IMG/VR virus record: IMGVR_UViG_3300030389_001350
Coordinates: 1 to 33,728 of that record
Source of the DNA: a virus
DNA: 33,728 nt
Reading direction: 5' to 3' (one strand)
The notes under the pieces were generated by a model that was not told the origin of the DNA, did no database searches, and was given only the letters and a program-made list of their open reading frames with translations. This document shows positions 19,524-28,451 of this stretch, in pieces. Positions within the stretch are counted from its first letter, which is position 1. Every line of letters begins with the position of its first letter. Both the position numbers and the translations under genes were made by a program.

Positions 19524-20795
19524 ATGCAGATTAAAATACCCTATACGCCAAGAAAGCATCAGGCTTTTCTTCATAGAGAAATATCAAGGTTCAGATGGAA
19601 TGTATTAGTTTGCCATAGGAGGTTCGGCAAGACTGTGTGCATGATTAATCATCTGATACGTTCTGCCTTATTATCGAAACAAAAAAACCCAAGATTTGCC
19701 TACATTGCACCAACATTTAAACAAGCTAAGTCTATCGCTTGGGATTATATGAAACAGTTTACCGCCAAGATTCCGCACACCAAGTTCAACGAAACAGAGC
19801 TACGTGTAGATTTACCTAATGGCTCTCGTATTACTTTGCTAGGCTCAGAGAACTCAGATGGTTTGAGAGGGATATACCTTGATGGTTGTGTGATTGATGA
19901 GTATGCAAACGTAAACGAAAGATTATTTCCTGAGATTATACGACCAGCACTATCCGACAGAAAGGGGTACTGTGTTTTTATTGGGACTCCGCAAGGTATG
20001 AATAATAATTTTTATGAACTATACCAACACGCACAAGGAGCAGAGGATTGGTTTAACTATAAAGCTAAAGCATCAGAAACTAAAATTGTAGATGAAGAGG
20101 AGCTTACCAAAGCGAAAGAGGTTATGGGTGAGAAGAAGTATCTACAAGAGTTTGAATGTGATTGGATCGCAAACATAGAAGGTGCGATCTACGCAGATGT
20201 GTTGGCGGATTTAGAAAATAAAAAACAGATTGCACGTGTACCCTACGATCCTAGTTTACCCGTATCAACATCATGGGACTTAGGAGTCTCAGATCATAGT
20301 AGTATTATATTCTATCAACAGATAGGTAGAGCTATTAATATTATTGACTATCATGAAGAGAGAGGTCAAGGCTTACCGCATTATATTCAGATGATTAAAG
20401 ATAAGGATTATGTTTATAAGGATCACTATGCTCCGCATGACATAGAAGTTACTGATTTTAGTAATGGTAAGACAAGACGAGAGGTAGCTTATCAGCTAGG
20501 CATCAGGTTTAAGGTTGTACCTAAAATACCTTTAGAAGATGGTATACACGCAACAACAATGACTTTACCTCGATGTTGGATTGATACAGACCATTGCAAA
20601 AAACTAATAGATGCGTTAAGACATTATCATCGGAAGTATATAGATAAAAATCGTATGTTCCGAAGTAAACCTGTACACGATTGGTCGTCTCATGCGTGTG
20701 ATGCAATGAGATATTTAGCTGTAGGTTTACAAGAAATTAATACTAGACAAGCTGCACCACAAAGTGTAGCAGATAATGAATACAGGATTATTTAA
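19524..20795 (+). CDS. terL: Terminase large subunit
   Basis: This 423-residue DNA-packaging motor has an N-terminal ATPase and a C-terminal RNase H-like nuclease. Walker A is C30-HRRFGKT37, Walker B is VIDE at 123-126 after IYLDGC, and the coupling motif is FIGTP (152-156). Candidate nuclease acidic residues are D252 (STSWDLGVSD), D306 (APHDIEV) and D393 (SHACDAMRYL). Length and order are normal for P22/Sf6-like and other headful-type terminases. It drives packaging together with the small subunit, whose gene lies 2.8 kb upstream. It starts the rightward structural operon. Confidence 0.93.
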   Translation: MQIKIPYTPRKHQAFLHREISRFRWNVLVCHRRFGKTVCMINHLIRSALLSKQKNPRFAYIAPTFKQAKSIAWDYMKQFTAKIPHTKFNETELRVDLPNGSRITLLGSENSDGLRGIYLDGCVIDEYANVNERLFPEIIRPALSDRKGYCVFIGTPQGMNNNFYELYQHAQGAEDWFNYKAKASETKIVDEEELTKAKEVMGEKKYLQEFECDWIANIEGAIYADVLADLENKKQIARVPYDPSLPVSTSWDLGVSDHSSIIFYQQIGRAINIIDYHEERGQGLPHYIQMIKDKDYVYKDHYAPHDIEVTDFSNGKTRREVAYQLGIRFKVVPKIPLEDGIHATTMTLPRCWIDTDHCKKLIDALRHYHRKYIDKNRMFRSKPVHDWSSHACDAMRYLAVGLQEINTRQAAPQSVADNEYRII

Positions 20796-20797
20796 TT

Positions 20798-21019
20798 ATG
20801 AGTTCAATTTTTTCACCAAAAATGCCTTCACTACCACCAGTGCAACCATTACCAACCCCACCATCAACTGAACTATCAGCAGAAGAAAAAGATAGAATAG
20901 CAGCTGAACAAAGAGCTATGGAGAGAAAAAGAAAAGGTAGAAAATCAACAATCTTAACTGGACCGCTTGGAGATACCGAAGAAGCGGAAACAGAAAAGAA
21001 AACTTTATTAGGAGGATAA
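20798..21019 (+). CDS. Small Pro-rich protein with STILTGPLG motif
   Basis: This 73-residue protein has a Pro-rich N-terminus (MPSLPPVQPLPTPPSTELSA), a charged helix (EEKDRIAAEQRAMERKRKGR) and the motif KSTILTGPLGD, ending in KTLLGG. The R(K)S.TILTG..G......LG pattern recurs in small proteins between terminase and portal genes of podoviruses. It is a paralogue of the next gene. A head-assembly role is inferred from position. Confidence 0.65.
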   Translation: MSSIFSPKMPSLPPVQPLPTPPSTELSAEEKDRIAAEQRAMERKRKGRKSTILTGPLGDTEEAETEKKTLLGG

Positions 21020-21256
21020 ATGGGAGGTAGTCCAGCAAGAGCAGTAAAAAGAATTATTAGTCCACCTAAACCTCCTGCACCTCCAACTCCCGCACCAACA
21101 ACAGCGGAAGTTTCTCAAGTTACAGCAACTAGCATGGATGGATATGATGCAAGAAAAACAAAAGCAAAAGGAAGATCGATGACTATATTAACTGGACCAA
21201 GAGGTGTAGAAGATCAAACAGTAACATTAGGTAGACCAAGTATATTAGGAAAATAA
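21020..21256 (+). CDS. Small Pro-rich protein with MTILTGPRG motif, paralogue
   Basis: This 78-residue protein has an N-terminus rich in Pro and Ala (ISPPKPPAPPTPAPTTAEVS), then RKTKAKGRSMTILTGPRGVE and a terminal RPSILGK. It shares with its upstream neighbour the Pro-rich region, the KGR.S.TILTGP.G block and the .LG end, so the two are tandem duplicates. It begins immediately after the stop of the first copy, with GGAGG in the overlap as ribosome binding site. Confidence 0.65.
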   Translation: MGGSPARAVKRIISPPKPPAPPTPAPTTAEVSQVTATSMDGYDARKTKAKGRSMTILTGPRGVEDQTVTLGRPSILGK

Positions 21257-22885
21257 ATGGCAAGAACAGATTTAACAAAAACATTACTATCACGATTTGA
21301 AAGATTGTCAGGTCAAAGACAAAACTGGGAAACGCATTGGCAAGAAGTTGCAGATTATATGATGCCAAGAAAATCAGATGTCACTAAAAAAAGATCACGT
21401 GGCGATAAGAGAATGGAACTTATCTTTGATAGTTCTCCTTTACAAGCCTTAGAATTATTAGCAGCATCATTACATGGGATGCTTACTAATCCTTCAACAC
21501 CATGGTTTACATTAAGATTTAAAAATCAAGATGTTGATAACGAGGATGAAGCAAAGCTATGGTTAGAAGCGTCTACTGATGCAATGTACACAGCGTTTAA
21601 TAGATCAAACTTTCAACAAGAAATATTTGAATTGTATCATGATCTTATTACCTTTGGTACAGCTGCAATGTTTATTGAAGAAGATGATGAAGATTTTATA
21701 AAATTTTCTACAAGACATATTGATGAAGTTTACATTGCAGAAAATGACAAAGGTAGAATAGATACCATCTACAGAAGATTTAAATTATCAGCACGAGGTT
21801 TAGTACAAAAGTTTGGTGAAGCGGTATCGCAAGATATTGTAGCTATGGAAAAGAAAGACCCATACAAAGAAATAGAAATTATACACGCAGTTTATCCAAG
21901 ATCAGATTTTGATCCGACAAAAAGAGATACAAAGAATATGCCATTCGAATCAGTATACTTCGAATATAAAAATGGTAACGAACTATCTGTATCAGGATTC
22001 AAAGAGTTTCCGTTTGTCGTGCCAAGATATTTAAAAGCATCACATGAAATTTATGGAAGAAGTCCAGCAATGACAGCATTGCCTGATGTGAAGATGTTAA
22101 ATGAAATGGCAAAGACAACAATCAAAGCTGCACAGAAACAAGTAGACCCACCTTTACTTGTGCCTGATGATGGTTTCTTATTACCCGTAAGAACTGTGCC
22201 AGGTGGTTTAAATTTTTATAGATCAGGTACAAGAGATAGAATTGAACCCTTAAATATTGGTGCAAACAATCCATTAGGTTTAAACATGGAGCAGCAAAGA
22301 AGAGAAAGTATCAGAGCTGTGTTTTATGTAAACCAACTAATGTTGCAACAAGGACCACAAATGACAGCAACAGAAGTTATACAAAGAAACGAAGAGAAGA
22401 TGAGGTTACTTGGTCCTGTATTAGGTAGATTACAATCAGAATTATTAAAACCACTTATTGATAGAGTATTTAATATCTTACTTAGAAACAATCAATTACC
22501 ACCAGCACCTGAATTTTTATCAGGTCAAGATATAGAAATCGAATATGTATCACCATTAGCTAAAGCACAGAAATCCACAGAGTTACAATCAATCATGAGA
22601 GCTATTGAAATCATGGGAAGTTTAGCTAATGTAGCTCCTGTATTTGACTATGTTAATTTTGATAATCTTGTAAAACACTTAGCTGATATTGTAGGTGTTC
22701 CACAAAAGATTTTAAAATCACAAAGTCAAGTTAATGCAGAAAGAGAACAACAACAAGCACAACAACAGGAGCAAACGCAGTTGCAACAATTACAACAAGT
22801 AGCAAAAGCAGGAGGAGACATAGCACCACTAGCTAAAGCTTTACCTGAAGAAGCGAAAGCAGTTGCAAATGCTGATATAGAATAA
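21257..22885 (+). CDS. Head-to-tail connector (portal) protein
   Basis: This 542-residue protein has the T7 gp8-type portal family pattern: SRFERLSGQRQNWETHWQEV near the N-terminus, DSSPLQALELLAASLHGMLT, PSTPWFTLRF and MTATEVIQRNEEKMRLLGP in the C-terminal half. The C-terminus is a Gln-rich coiled coil. Its length is close to T7 gp8 (536). Twelve copies should form the vertex ring through which DNA is packaged and the tail attached. It is followed without a gap by the Bbp19-like gene. Confidence 0.92.
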   Translation: MARTDLTKTLLSRFERLSGQRQNWETHWQEVADYMMPRKSDVTKKRSRGDKRMELIFDSSPLQALELLAASLHGMLTNPSTPWFTLRFKNQDVDNEDEAKLWLEASTDAMYTAFNRSNFQQEIFELYHDLITFGTAAMFIEEDDEDFIKFSTRHIDEVYIAENDKGRIDTIYRRFKLSARGLVQKFGEAVSQDIVAMEKKDPYKEIEIIHAVYPRSDFDPTKRDTKNMPFESVYFEYKNGNELSVSGFKEFPFVVPRYLKASHEIYGRSPAMTALPDVKMLNEMAKTTIKAAQKQVDPPLLVPDDGFLLPVRTVPGGLNFYRSGTRDRIEPLNIGANNPLGLNMEQQRRESIRAVFYVNQLMLQQGPQMTATEVIQRNEEKMRLLGPVLGRLQSELLKPLIDRVFNILLRNNQLPPAPEFLSGQDIEIEYVSPLAKAQKSTELQSIMRAIEIMGSLANVAPVFDYVNFDNLVKHLADIVGVPQKILKSQSQVNAEREQQQAQQQEQTQLQQLQQVAKAGGDIAPLAKALPEEAKAVANADIE

Positions 22886-23133
22886 TGGGTGAAGCCAAAG
22901 AAAAACAAAAAAATTTTGAAAAGTATGTTCAAGATTTAAAAAAAAATTATCAATACATATTCAATACAGACGAAGGCAAAGCAGTCATGTCTGATTTAGA
23001 AAAGAGATGCCACTTCTTTACGACTACTAATATTAAAGGTGATAGTCATGAGAGTGCATATATGGAAGGACAACGTAGCATCCTTCTATTTTTAAAAGCA
23101 ATGCTACAAAACGATAACGAAAAAGGTAAGTAA
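22885..23133 (+). CDS. Bbp19-like small structural-module protein
   Basis: This 82-residue protein has NYQYIFNTDEGKAVMSDLEK, RCHFFTTTN, ESAYMEGQRSILLFLKAML. The F.T.EGK.V..DL...C..........A...EGQR.....I...L pattern matches the Bbp19-like phage family found between portal and scaffold genes. Its exact role is unknown; head assembly is likely. The ATG overlaps the portal stop (TAATG). Confidence 0.7.
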   Translation: MGEAKEKQKNFEKYVQDLKKNYQYIFNTDEGKAVMSDLEKRCHFFTTTNIKGDSHESAYMEGQRSILLFLKAMLQNDNEKGK

Positions 23134-23135
23134 CT

Positions 23136-24008
23136 ATGTCAAGCGAACAGATAACACAGGAAACTGTGCCTGTAGAAAAGACACAACCATCTACAGAAAC
23201 AGTTAAACCTACAACACAAGAAACAAAACAAGAAGCAACAACATCAACAACACAATCAACTTGGAAAGATTCTATTAGTGAAGAGTTTAGAAAAGACCCA
23301 AACATAGAAAAATTCACAGAGATTGATGCGTTAGCTAAAAGCTACATCAATGCTACAAGAATGATTGGTCAAGATAAAGTTGTTATACCTACAAATAATT
23401 CCACAGAAGAACAATGGAATGAAGTGTATGATAAACTAGGTAGACCTGAGTCTGCTGAAAAATATTCTTTAGATGCAAAATCTAAAGTTGTTTCTTTAGA
23501 TGATAATGCTGTAAAACAATTTGCAGAAACATCTCACAAACTTGGTTTGAATAATAAACAAGCTCAAGGTCTTTTGGAGTTTTATAAACAAAACATGGAA
23601 GGCACAGCTCAACAAGCTAAAATTGATACAGAAACTGCTCAAGCTCAAGCTGAACAAGAATTAAGATCAGAGTGGGGTAGAGAGTTTGATGCTAAAGTAA
23701 AACAGGCAAGTTCATTAGCTAAAGCTAATATTAAACCTGAAATACTTGATATGACTTTATCAAACGGAACTAGACTTGGAGATCATCCTGAGATCATAAA
23801 AGGATTTGCAAAGATTGCAGGTATGATGTCAGAAGATAAAATCGTTTCAACAGAAAGCGAAAGTGTACAATCTAATCAAAGTATACAAGATGAGATTGAT
23901 TCGATTATCAATGATAAAGCTAGTCCTTATTGGCATAAAAGTCATCCTAATCACGATAAACAAGTTCAACAAGTTTATACACTTAGGGAGATGTTAAGTG
24001 GCAAGTGA
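23136..24008 (+). CDS. Capsid assembly scaffold protein
   Basis: This 290-residue acidic, mostly helical protein has a Thr/Gln/Glu-rich disordered N-terminus (1-45), then TWKDSISEEFRKDPNIEKFT, LAKSYINATRMIGQDKVVIP, and a coiled-coil middle (QAQAEQELRSEWG). The ...S.P...KF....L..SY....K.IG..K...P..............GRP......Y pattern is typical of podovirus scaffolds encoded just before the capsid. It directs procapsid assembly and leaves before maturation. There is no protease domain. Confidence 0.82.
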   Translation: MSSEQITQETVPVEKTQPSTETVKPTTQETKQEATTSTTQSTWKDSISEEFRKDPNIEKFTEIDALAKSYINATRMIGQDKVVIPTNNSTEEQWNEVYDKLGRPESAEKYSLDAKSKVVSLDDNAVKQFAETSHKLGLNNKQAQGLLEFYKQNMEGTAQQAKIDTETAQAQAEQELRSEWGREFDAKVKQASSLAKANIKPEILDMTLSNGTRLGDHPEIIKGFAKIAGMMSEDKIVSTESESVQSNQSIQDEIDSIINDKASPYWHKSHPNHDKQVQQVYTLREMLSGK

Positions 24009-24171
24009 TAACCATTTAAACAAAGAAGAAATTAGATTAGAGGTACTCCGTATTGTTAAAGAAAATGGTACGGAGTATCAGAAAAAAAACCCCTTGCCAT
24101 TATGTGATTTATTGTATAAATGGGTAATTAGCGGGACAATTCGTAAGAACCCCACTGGCAAGAAGGAATAG
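23998..24171 (+). CDS. Small protein with GTG start
   Basis: This 57-residue frame begins at GTG with AGGGAG (23985-23990) 7 nt upstream, and overlaps the scaffold stop by 11 nt. Sequence: a helical part (NKEEIRLEVLRIVKENGTEY) then PLPLCDLLYKWVISGTIRK. It fills the gap between scaffold and capsid genes. The good ribosome binding site and helical pattern support it. No family is recognised. Confidence 0.55.
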   Translation: MASDNHLNKEEIRLEVLRIVKENGTEYQKKNPLPLCDLLYKWVISGTIRKNPTGKKE

Positions 24172-24266
24172 ACTCTAGTCTAAAAGACTTTAAATCCAAG
24201 AGATGCCTACCATTCGGTGGAGAACCTTTCTGATTATTTAATACTAACAATAATGGAGAGACAATT
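24172..24266 (+). other. Untranslated leader of the capsid gene
   Basis: This 95-nt gap has two small hairpins, AGTCT-AAA-AGACT (24177-24189) and CTACC-ATTC-GGTGG (from about 24206), and ends in GGAGAGA before the capsid ATG. It may be a leader that boosts capsid translation or stability, or a weak processing/termination site. No tRNA fold is present. Confidence 0.35.
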
Positions 24267-25130
24267 ATGTCATCACAAATAACTACAGCTTTTGTACAGC
24301 AGTACTCTGCTAACGTACAAATGCTATCTCAACAAATGGGATCGTTATTAAGAGACAGAGTAAGACTTGAAAGCATTACAGGTAAAAATGCTTTCTTCGA
24401 TCAAGTTGGCTCAGTAACTGCTGTTTTAAAAACTAGCAGACATTCAGACACTCCACAAATAGATACACCTCACGCTAGACGTAGAGTATCTCTTGCGGAC
24501 TATGAATTCGCTGATCTAATCGATCAACAAGACAAAGTAAGACTCTTAATAGACCCGACATCTTCTTATGCTCAAGCTGCTGCTATGGCAATGGGTAGAG
24601 CTATGGATGATGTAGTAATCAGTGCCGCTTTAGGAACTGCATTTACTGGCGAGACAGGAAGCACATCAACTTCATTACCAGCTGCACAAAAAATTGTGGA
24701 GTCAGGTACTGATGGTTTGACTATTGCAAAATTAAGAACTGCAAAAGAAAAGTTCGATTTAGCAAGTGTAGACCCGTCAATCGCTAGATTTATCGTGGTA
24801 TCACCTAGACAAATCACTGACCTATTAGGTACAACTGAAGTAACGAGTTCCGATTTTAACACTGTAAAAGCACTCGCAAATGGTGAAATCAATTCGTTCT
24901 TAGGTTTTAACTTTATAGTATCAAACAGACTATCTATCGCATCTTCTAAAAGAAAATGTATCGCCTTCGCACAAGATGGTATTACATTAGCGGTTGGTAA
25001 AGATGTTCAAGCTAGAATAGACGAAAGAGCAGACAAATCGTATGCTACTCAAGTTTACTACTGCATGAGCATTGGAGCTACACGTATGGAAGAAGAAAAA
25101 GTGGTAGAAGTTCAAGCACACGAAGCGTAA
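24267..25130 (+). CDS. Major capsid protein
   Basis: This 287-residue protein has TTAFVQQYSANVQMLSQQMG, NAFFDQVGSVTAVLKTSRHS, RRRVSLADYEFADLIDQQDK, YAQAAAMAMGRAMDDVVISA and the C-terminal VYYCMSIGATRMEEEKVVEV. The pattern belongs to the Phage_capsid_2-type podovirus capsids with an HK97-like fold; it is shorter than T7 gp10A (345). GGAGAGA gives a strong ribosome binding site. It is probably the most abundantly translated gene in the window. It is followed by a decoration-like protein and a terminator. Confidence 0.88.
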   Translation: MSSQITTAFVQQYSANVQMLSQQMGSLLRDRVRLESITGKNAFFDQVGSVTAVLKTSRHSDTPQIDTPHARRRVSLADYEFADLIDQQDKVRLLIDPTSSYAQAAAMAMGRAMDDVVISAALGTAFTGETGSTSTSLPAAQKIVESGTDGLTIAKLRTAKEKFDLASVDPSIARFIVVSPRQITDLLGTTEVTSSDFNTVKALANGEINSFLGFNFIVSNRLSIASSKRKCIAFAQDGITLAVGKDVQARIDERADKSYATQVYYCMSIGATRMEEEKVVEVQAHEA

Positions 25131-25149
25131 TAGAGGAGGATAAAATATT

Positions 25150-25599
25150 ATGGCAAATTCAATACAACAAGCGAAAATTGCTAGTACTCCTGCTCAAAAA
25201 GTAAAGACTAACGAACTTACAGGTAGAGTGAGAGTAGCCTTTGCTGAATACGAAGCAAGTGCAGAGCAATCAACTATACATATGTTTAGCATACCAAATG
25301 GTGCAAGACTTTTATCAGGAACAGTAGCTTATGATGCGTTAGGATCATCTACTACAATTTCTGTAGGTTATGCAGAACACACAAAAGCAGATGGTACAAC
25401 AGAGTCAGCTGACGTAGATCAATACAAAGCTGCTGCTGCTTCTACTTCTGCACAGAGTGTTGCGGTGTTAGACACAATAGCATTAGACAAAAATGCAGTA
25501 ACAGATGCGGACAAAGATGGTGTTCCAGTTACAGTTACATTAGCGGGAGCTAATGGTACTGGTACTATTCAGTTGCAAATGTTATATGTAATTGACTAA
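25150..25599 (+). CDS. Putative head decoration/structural protein
   Basis: This 149-residue protein is Ala/Thr/Ser-rich with beta-strand-like repeats (TGRVRVAFAEYEASAEQSTI, GTVAYDALGSSTTISVGYAE, VTVTLAGANGTGTIQLQMLY). It lies directly after the capsid gene and before a terminator, the usual place of decoration or head-stabilising proteins in marine podoviruses. AGAGGAGGA at 25132-25140 is its ribosome binding site. The structural role is inferred from position and composition. Confidence 0.65.
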   Translation: MANSIQQAKIASTPAQKVKTNELTGRVRVAFAEYEASAEQSTIHMFSIPNGARLLSGTVAYDALGSSTTISVGYAEHTKADGTTESADVDQYKAAAASTSAQSVAVLDTIALDKNAVTDADKDGVPVTVTLAGANGTGTIQLQMLYVID

Positions 25600-25611
25600 T
25601 AACTAGATTTA

Positions 25612-25643
25612 GGTGGGGGAGAAATCCCCCATCTTTCATTTCA
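25612..25643 (+). terminator. Intrinsic terminator with GAAA tetraloop
   Basis: GGTGGGGGA (25612-25620), GAAA loop (25621-25624) and TCCCCCATC (25625-25633) form a 9-bp stem with one G-U pair, followed by TTTCATTTC. This is the strongest GC stem in the window. It ends the capsid/decoration unit, and partial read-through would feed the tail genes. The next ATG lies directly behind it. Confidence 0.7.
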
Positions 25644-25867
25644 TGACAAGAGCTAGATTTGACCCAAGACTTATAGATATTTACAAAGAGCCTAGACTTT
25701 TGTTGCATTTTCAATGGGGAAACGATAATAAGATTTATAGATATGCTTTAGTTGAAAAAATTGATATAGGTAATATCAATGAAGTAACAAAGCAAAAGAA
25801 AGATGAACTAAATCTTTCTAACGAGGACATTTGGAAAAAATATGGCATCAATAGTAGACATCTGTAA
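25643..25867 (+). CDS. Small hypothetical protein before tail tube gene
   Basis: The ATG at 25643 is used; the longer GTG start at 25613 would lie in the terminator stem. The 74 residues include MTRARFDPRLIDIYKEPRLL, LHFQWGNDNKIYRYALVEKI and LSNEDIWKKYGINSRHL. No Shine-Dalgarno sequence is present, so translation may rely on the hairpin context. It overlaps the tail tube gene by 26 nt. A minor structural or adaptor role is possible from position only. Confidence 0.5.
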   Translation: MTRARFDPRLIDIYKEPRLLLHFQWGNDNKIYRYALVEKIDIGNINEVTKQKKDELNLSNEDIWKKYGINSRHL

Positions 25868-26423
25868 TGGAGCATTAAATCAACTAGGAGCAACTACTAT
25901 TCTTTCACTTACAGAAGATTCAAAGAACGCAAGACTTTGCAACGCAAGATATACACAGGTTAGAGACGCATTATTTAGATCACATCCTTGGAACTGTTTA
26001 CAGAAACGAATAGAACTTGCAGCAGACACAGACACACCAGCTTGGGGTTTTAGTTCACAATATACTTTACCATCTGATTGTATGAGATTACTTCGTATAT
26101 TAGATTTTGATTCTAACTACAAAGTAGAAGGTAGAAAGATACTAAGCAACGCATCAAGTATGAAAATTTTATACATTGCTAGAATTACTGATCCCAATGA
26201 GTATGATGAATTACTTAGAGAAACTATATCAGCTGCATTAGCAGCGGACATTGCATATGGAGTTACATCTTCAAATCCTGTAACTCAAAATATGTATCAA
26301 CTATTTCAAGATAAATTAAGAGACGCTAGATTTGTAGATGCAACCGAAGGTCAGAATACATCACCTGATCTTGGTATGACAGACGAAATAGAGTCAAGTA
26401 CATTTATAAACTCAAGGTATTAA
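25842..26423 (+). CDS. Tail tubular protein A (T7 gp11-like)
   Basis: This 193-residue protein has SIVDICNGALNQLGATTILS, EDSKNARLCNARYTQVRDAL, FRSHPWNCLQKRIELA and a Trp/Pro-rich LPSDCMRLLRILD. This is the I.NgAL..LGa..I.sl.e.s..A..cn..Y...rd.lLR.hPWnfA..R pattern of the gp11/gp4-like tail adaptor family. T7 gp11 has 196 residues. It joins the portal to the nozzle. Confidence 0.88.
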   Translation: MASIVDICNGALNQLGATTILSLTEDSKNARLCNARYTQVRDALFRSHPWNCLQKRIELAADTDTPAWGFSSQYTLPSDCMRLLRILDFDSNYKVEGRKILSNASSMKILYIARITDPNEYDELLRETISAALAADIAYGVTSSNPVTQNMYQLFQDKLRDARFVDATEGQNTSPDLGMTDEIESSTFINSRY

Positions 26424-26426
26424 CAC

Positions 26427-28451
26427 ATGGCTAGAGTTGCAGCACAGCTGACCAACTTTACAGGTGGAGAACTTTCACCACGTTTAGATGGTCGTAATGA
26501 TCTAACAAAGTATTCTTCAGGATGTAAGACGCTTGAAAATTTTATTGTATATCCACATGGTGCTGCCGCAAGACGACCAGGAACAAATTTTATTTCAGAA
26601 GTTAAAACAAGTGCAAAAAAAACAAGACTTATACCTTTTGAATTTTCTACAACACAAACTTATATCTTAGAATTTGGTGATCAATATATTAGAGTTTATA
26701 AAGATCAAGGACAAGTGCAGTCAGGTGGATCAGCTGTAGAAATTGCTACACCTTATTTAGAAGCTGAACTATTTGAATTAAAATTTGCACAGTCAGCAGA
26801 TGTTATGTACATCTGTCATCCTAATCATGAGGTAGAAAAATTATCAAGAACATCTCATACCTCTTGGACTTTATCAGATTGTAGTTTTACTAAAGGACCA
26901 ATGCAAGATGAAAACACAACTACAACAACTTTAAATCCTGGAGCTACAGCAGTCGGAACTGGTGTATCACTGGTAGCTTCTGCTACTACAGGAATAAATA
27001 GTGGTTCAGGATTTTTAACAACAGATATTGGTAGATTTGTTTTTCTTCATGGTGGTTATGCAAAAATTACTGGAGTTACAAATACAACAAATGCAACCAT
27101 TGAAATATTAACTACACTTTCTGCATCAACAGCAACTGAGGCTTGGAGACTTGGAGCATTTTCAGATACAACAGGACATCCTTCTTGTGTTACATTTTTT
27201 GAACAACGATTAGTTTTTGCGGGAACAACAAATCAACCACAAACAATATTCTTTTCAAAGTCAGGTGATTATGAAAATATGGATGCAAACATTGGTGGCA
27301 CTGTAGCTGATGATGATGCAATAATTTATACGATAGCATCTAACCAAGTTAATGCGATTAGGTTCATGACGGCTACAAGAACTTTAATTATTGGAACAGC
27401 AGGTGGTGAGTTTACTGTATCAGGAGGTGGTACAGATAGTGCTATTACACCAACAAATATATTAATTAAAAAACAATCTAATCATGGTGCAGCAAATGTT
27501 GATGCTATATCTGTTGGTAATGCAACATTATTTCTACAACGTGCAAAAAGAAAAATTAGAGAACTAGCATATAACTTTGATGTTGATGGTTATCTTGCAC
27601 CTGACATGACTATTCTTGCAGAACACGTTACTGAAGGTGGTATAACACAAATGGCTTATCAACAAGAACCTAACCAAATTATATATGCTGTTAGAGGTGA
27701 TGGTGAACTTGTAGGATTAACTTATCAAAGAGAACAACAAGTTACCGCATGGCATAGACATATCTTTGGCGGTGTATTTGGTTCAGGTAAAGCGGTATGT
27801 GAAAGTGTAGCTGTAATACCTACAGATGATACAGAGTATGAAGTTTATGTTATTATTAAAAGAACCATTAATGGTGCAACAAAAAGATATATAGAAGTTT
27901 TAAATAACTTTGATTTTACAGAAACTGATAATACTACATTTAATTTTTTAGATTCACAATTATCTTATAGCGGTGGTTCAACAACAACGCTTTCAGGTTT
28001 ATCACACCTTGAGGGACAAACAGTTTCAATATTAGCTGATGGTGCTACACATCCTGACAAGGTTGTAAGTAGCGGTGCAATAACTTTAGATCGTGCTGTA
28101 ACTAAAGCTAAAGTGGGTCTAAGTTATAGTTCAATATTACAAACAATGAGACTTGATGCTGGTTCACAAAATGGAACATCACAAGGTAAGACAAAAAGAA
28201 TATATGAAATTACAATAAGACTATTTGAGTCTGTAGGTGTAGAGGTTGGTGAATCACTTACTAACATGGAACGTATACCTTTTAGAACATCTGCTGATCC
28301 TATGGATCAAGGTATACCACCATTTACAGGTGATAAAGCTGTAGAATTTAGAGGTAACTACGATACTGATGGATTTATTTTTGTTAGACAAACACAACCT
28401 TTACCTTTAACAATATTATCATTATACCCTGAGTTACAAACGAATGACTAA
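26427..28451 (+). CDS. Tail tubular protein B / nozzle (T7 gp12-like)
   Basis: This 674-residue protein has an N-terminus typical of the family: NFTGGELSPRLDGRNDLTKY, GCKTLENFIVYPHGAAARRP, GTNFISEVK, then RLIPFEFS...YILEFGDQYIR and VTFFEQRLVFAGTTNQPQTI. The GELSP.L.GR.DL..Y..G...l.Nf...p.Gg..rRpGt..i signature identifies tail nozzle or stabilisation proteins of T7- and P22-like phages. It forms the distal tail tube to which fibres bind. The length is somewhat less than T7 gp12 (794). Confidence 0.88.
   Translation: MARVAAQLTNFTGGELSPRLDGRNDLTKYSSGCKTLENFIVYPHGAAARRPGTNFISEVKTSAKKTRLIPFEFSTTQTYILEFGDQYIRVYKDQGQVQSGGSAVEIATPYLEAELFELKFAQSADVMYICHPNHEVEKLSRTSHTSWTLSDCSFTKGPMQDENTTTTTLNPGATAVGTGVSLVASATTGINSGSGFLTTDIGRFVFLHGGYAKITGVTNTTNATIEILTTLSASTATEAWRLGAFSDTTGHPSCVTFFEQRLVFAGTTNQPQTIFFSKSGDYENMDANIGGTVADDDAIIYTIASNQVNAIRFMTATRTLIIGTAGGEFTVSGGGTDSAITPTNILIKKQSNHGAANVDAISVGNATLFLQRAKRKIRELAYNFDVDGYLAPDMTILAEHVTEGGITQMAYQQEPNQIIYAVRGDGELVGLTYQREQQVTAWHRHIFGGVFGSGKAVCESVAVIPTDDTEYEVYVIIKRTINGATKRYIEVLNNFDFTETDNTTFNFLDSQLSYSGGSTTTLSGLSHLEGQTVSILADGATHPDKVVSSGAITLDRAVTKAKVGLSYSSILQTMRLDAGSQNGTSQGKTKRIYEITIRLFESVGVEVGESLTNMERIPFRTSADPMDQGIPPFTGDKAVEFRGNYDTDGFIFVRQTQPLPLTILSLYPELQTND

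Noticed and set aside
24172-24266. Possible tRNA or strong terminator before the capsid gene
   Set aside because: The hairpins are short, the loops do not match tRNA arms, there is no CCA-like acceptor stem and no T-run follows.
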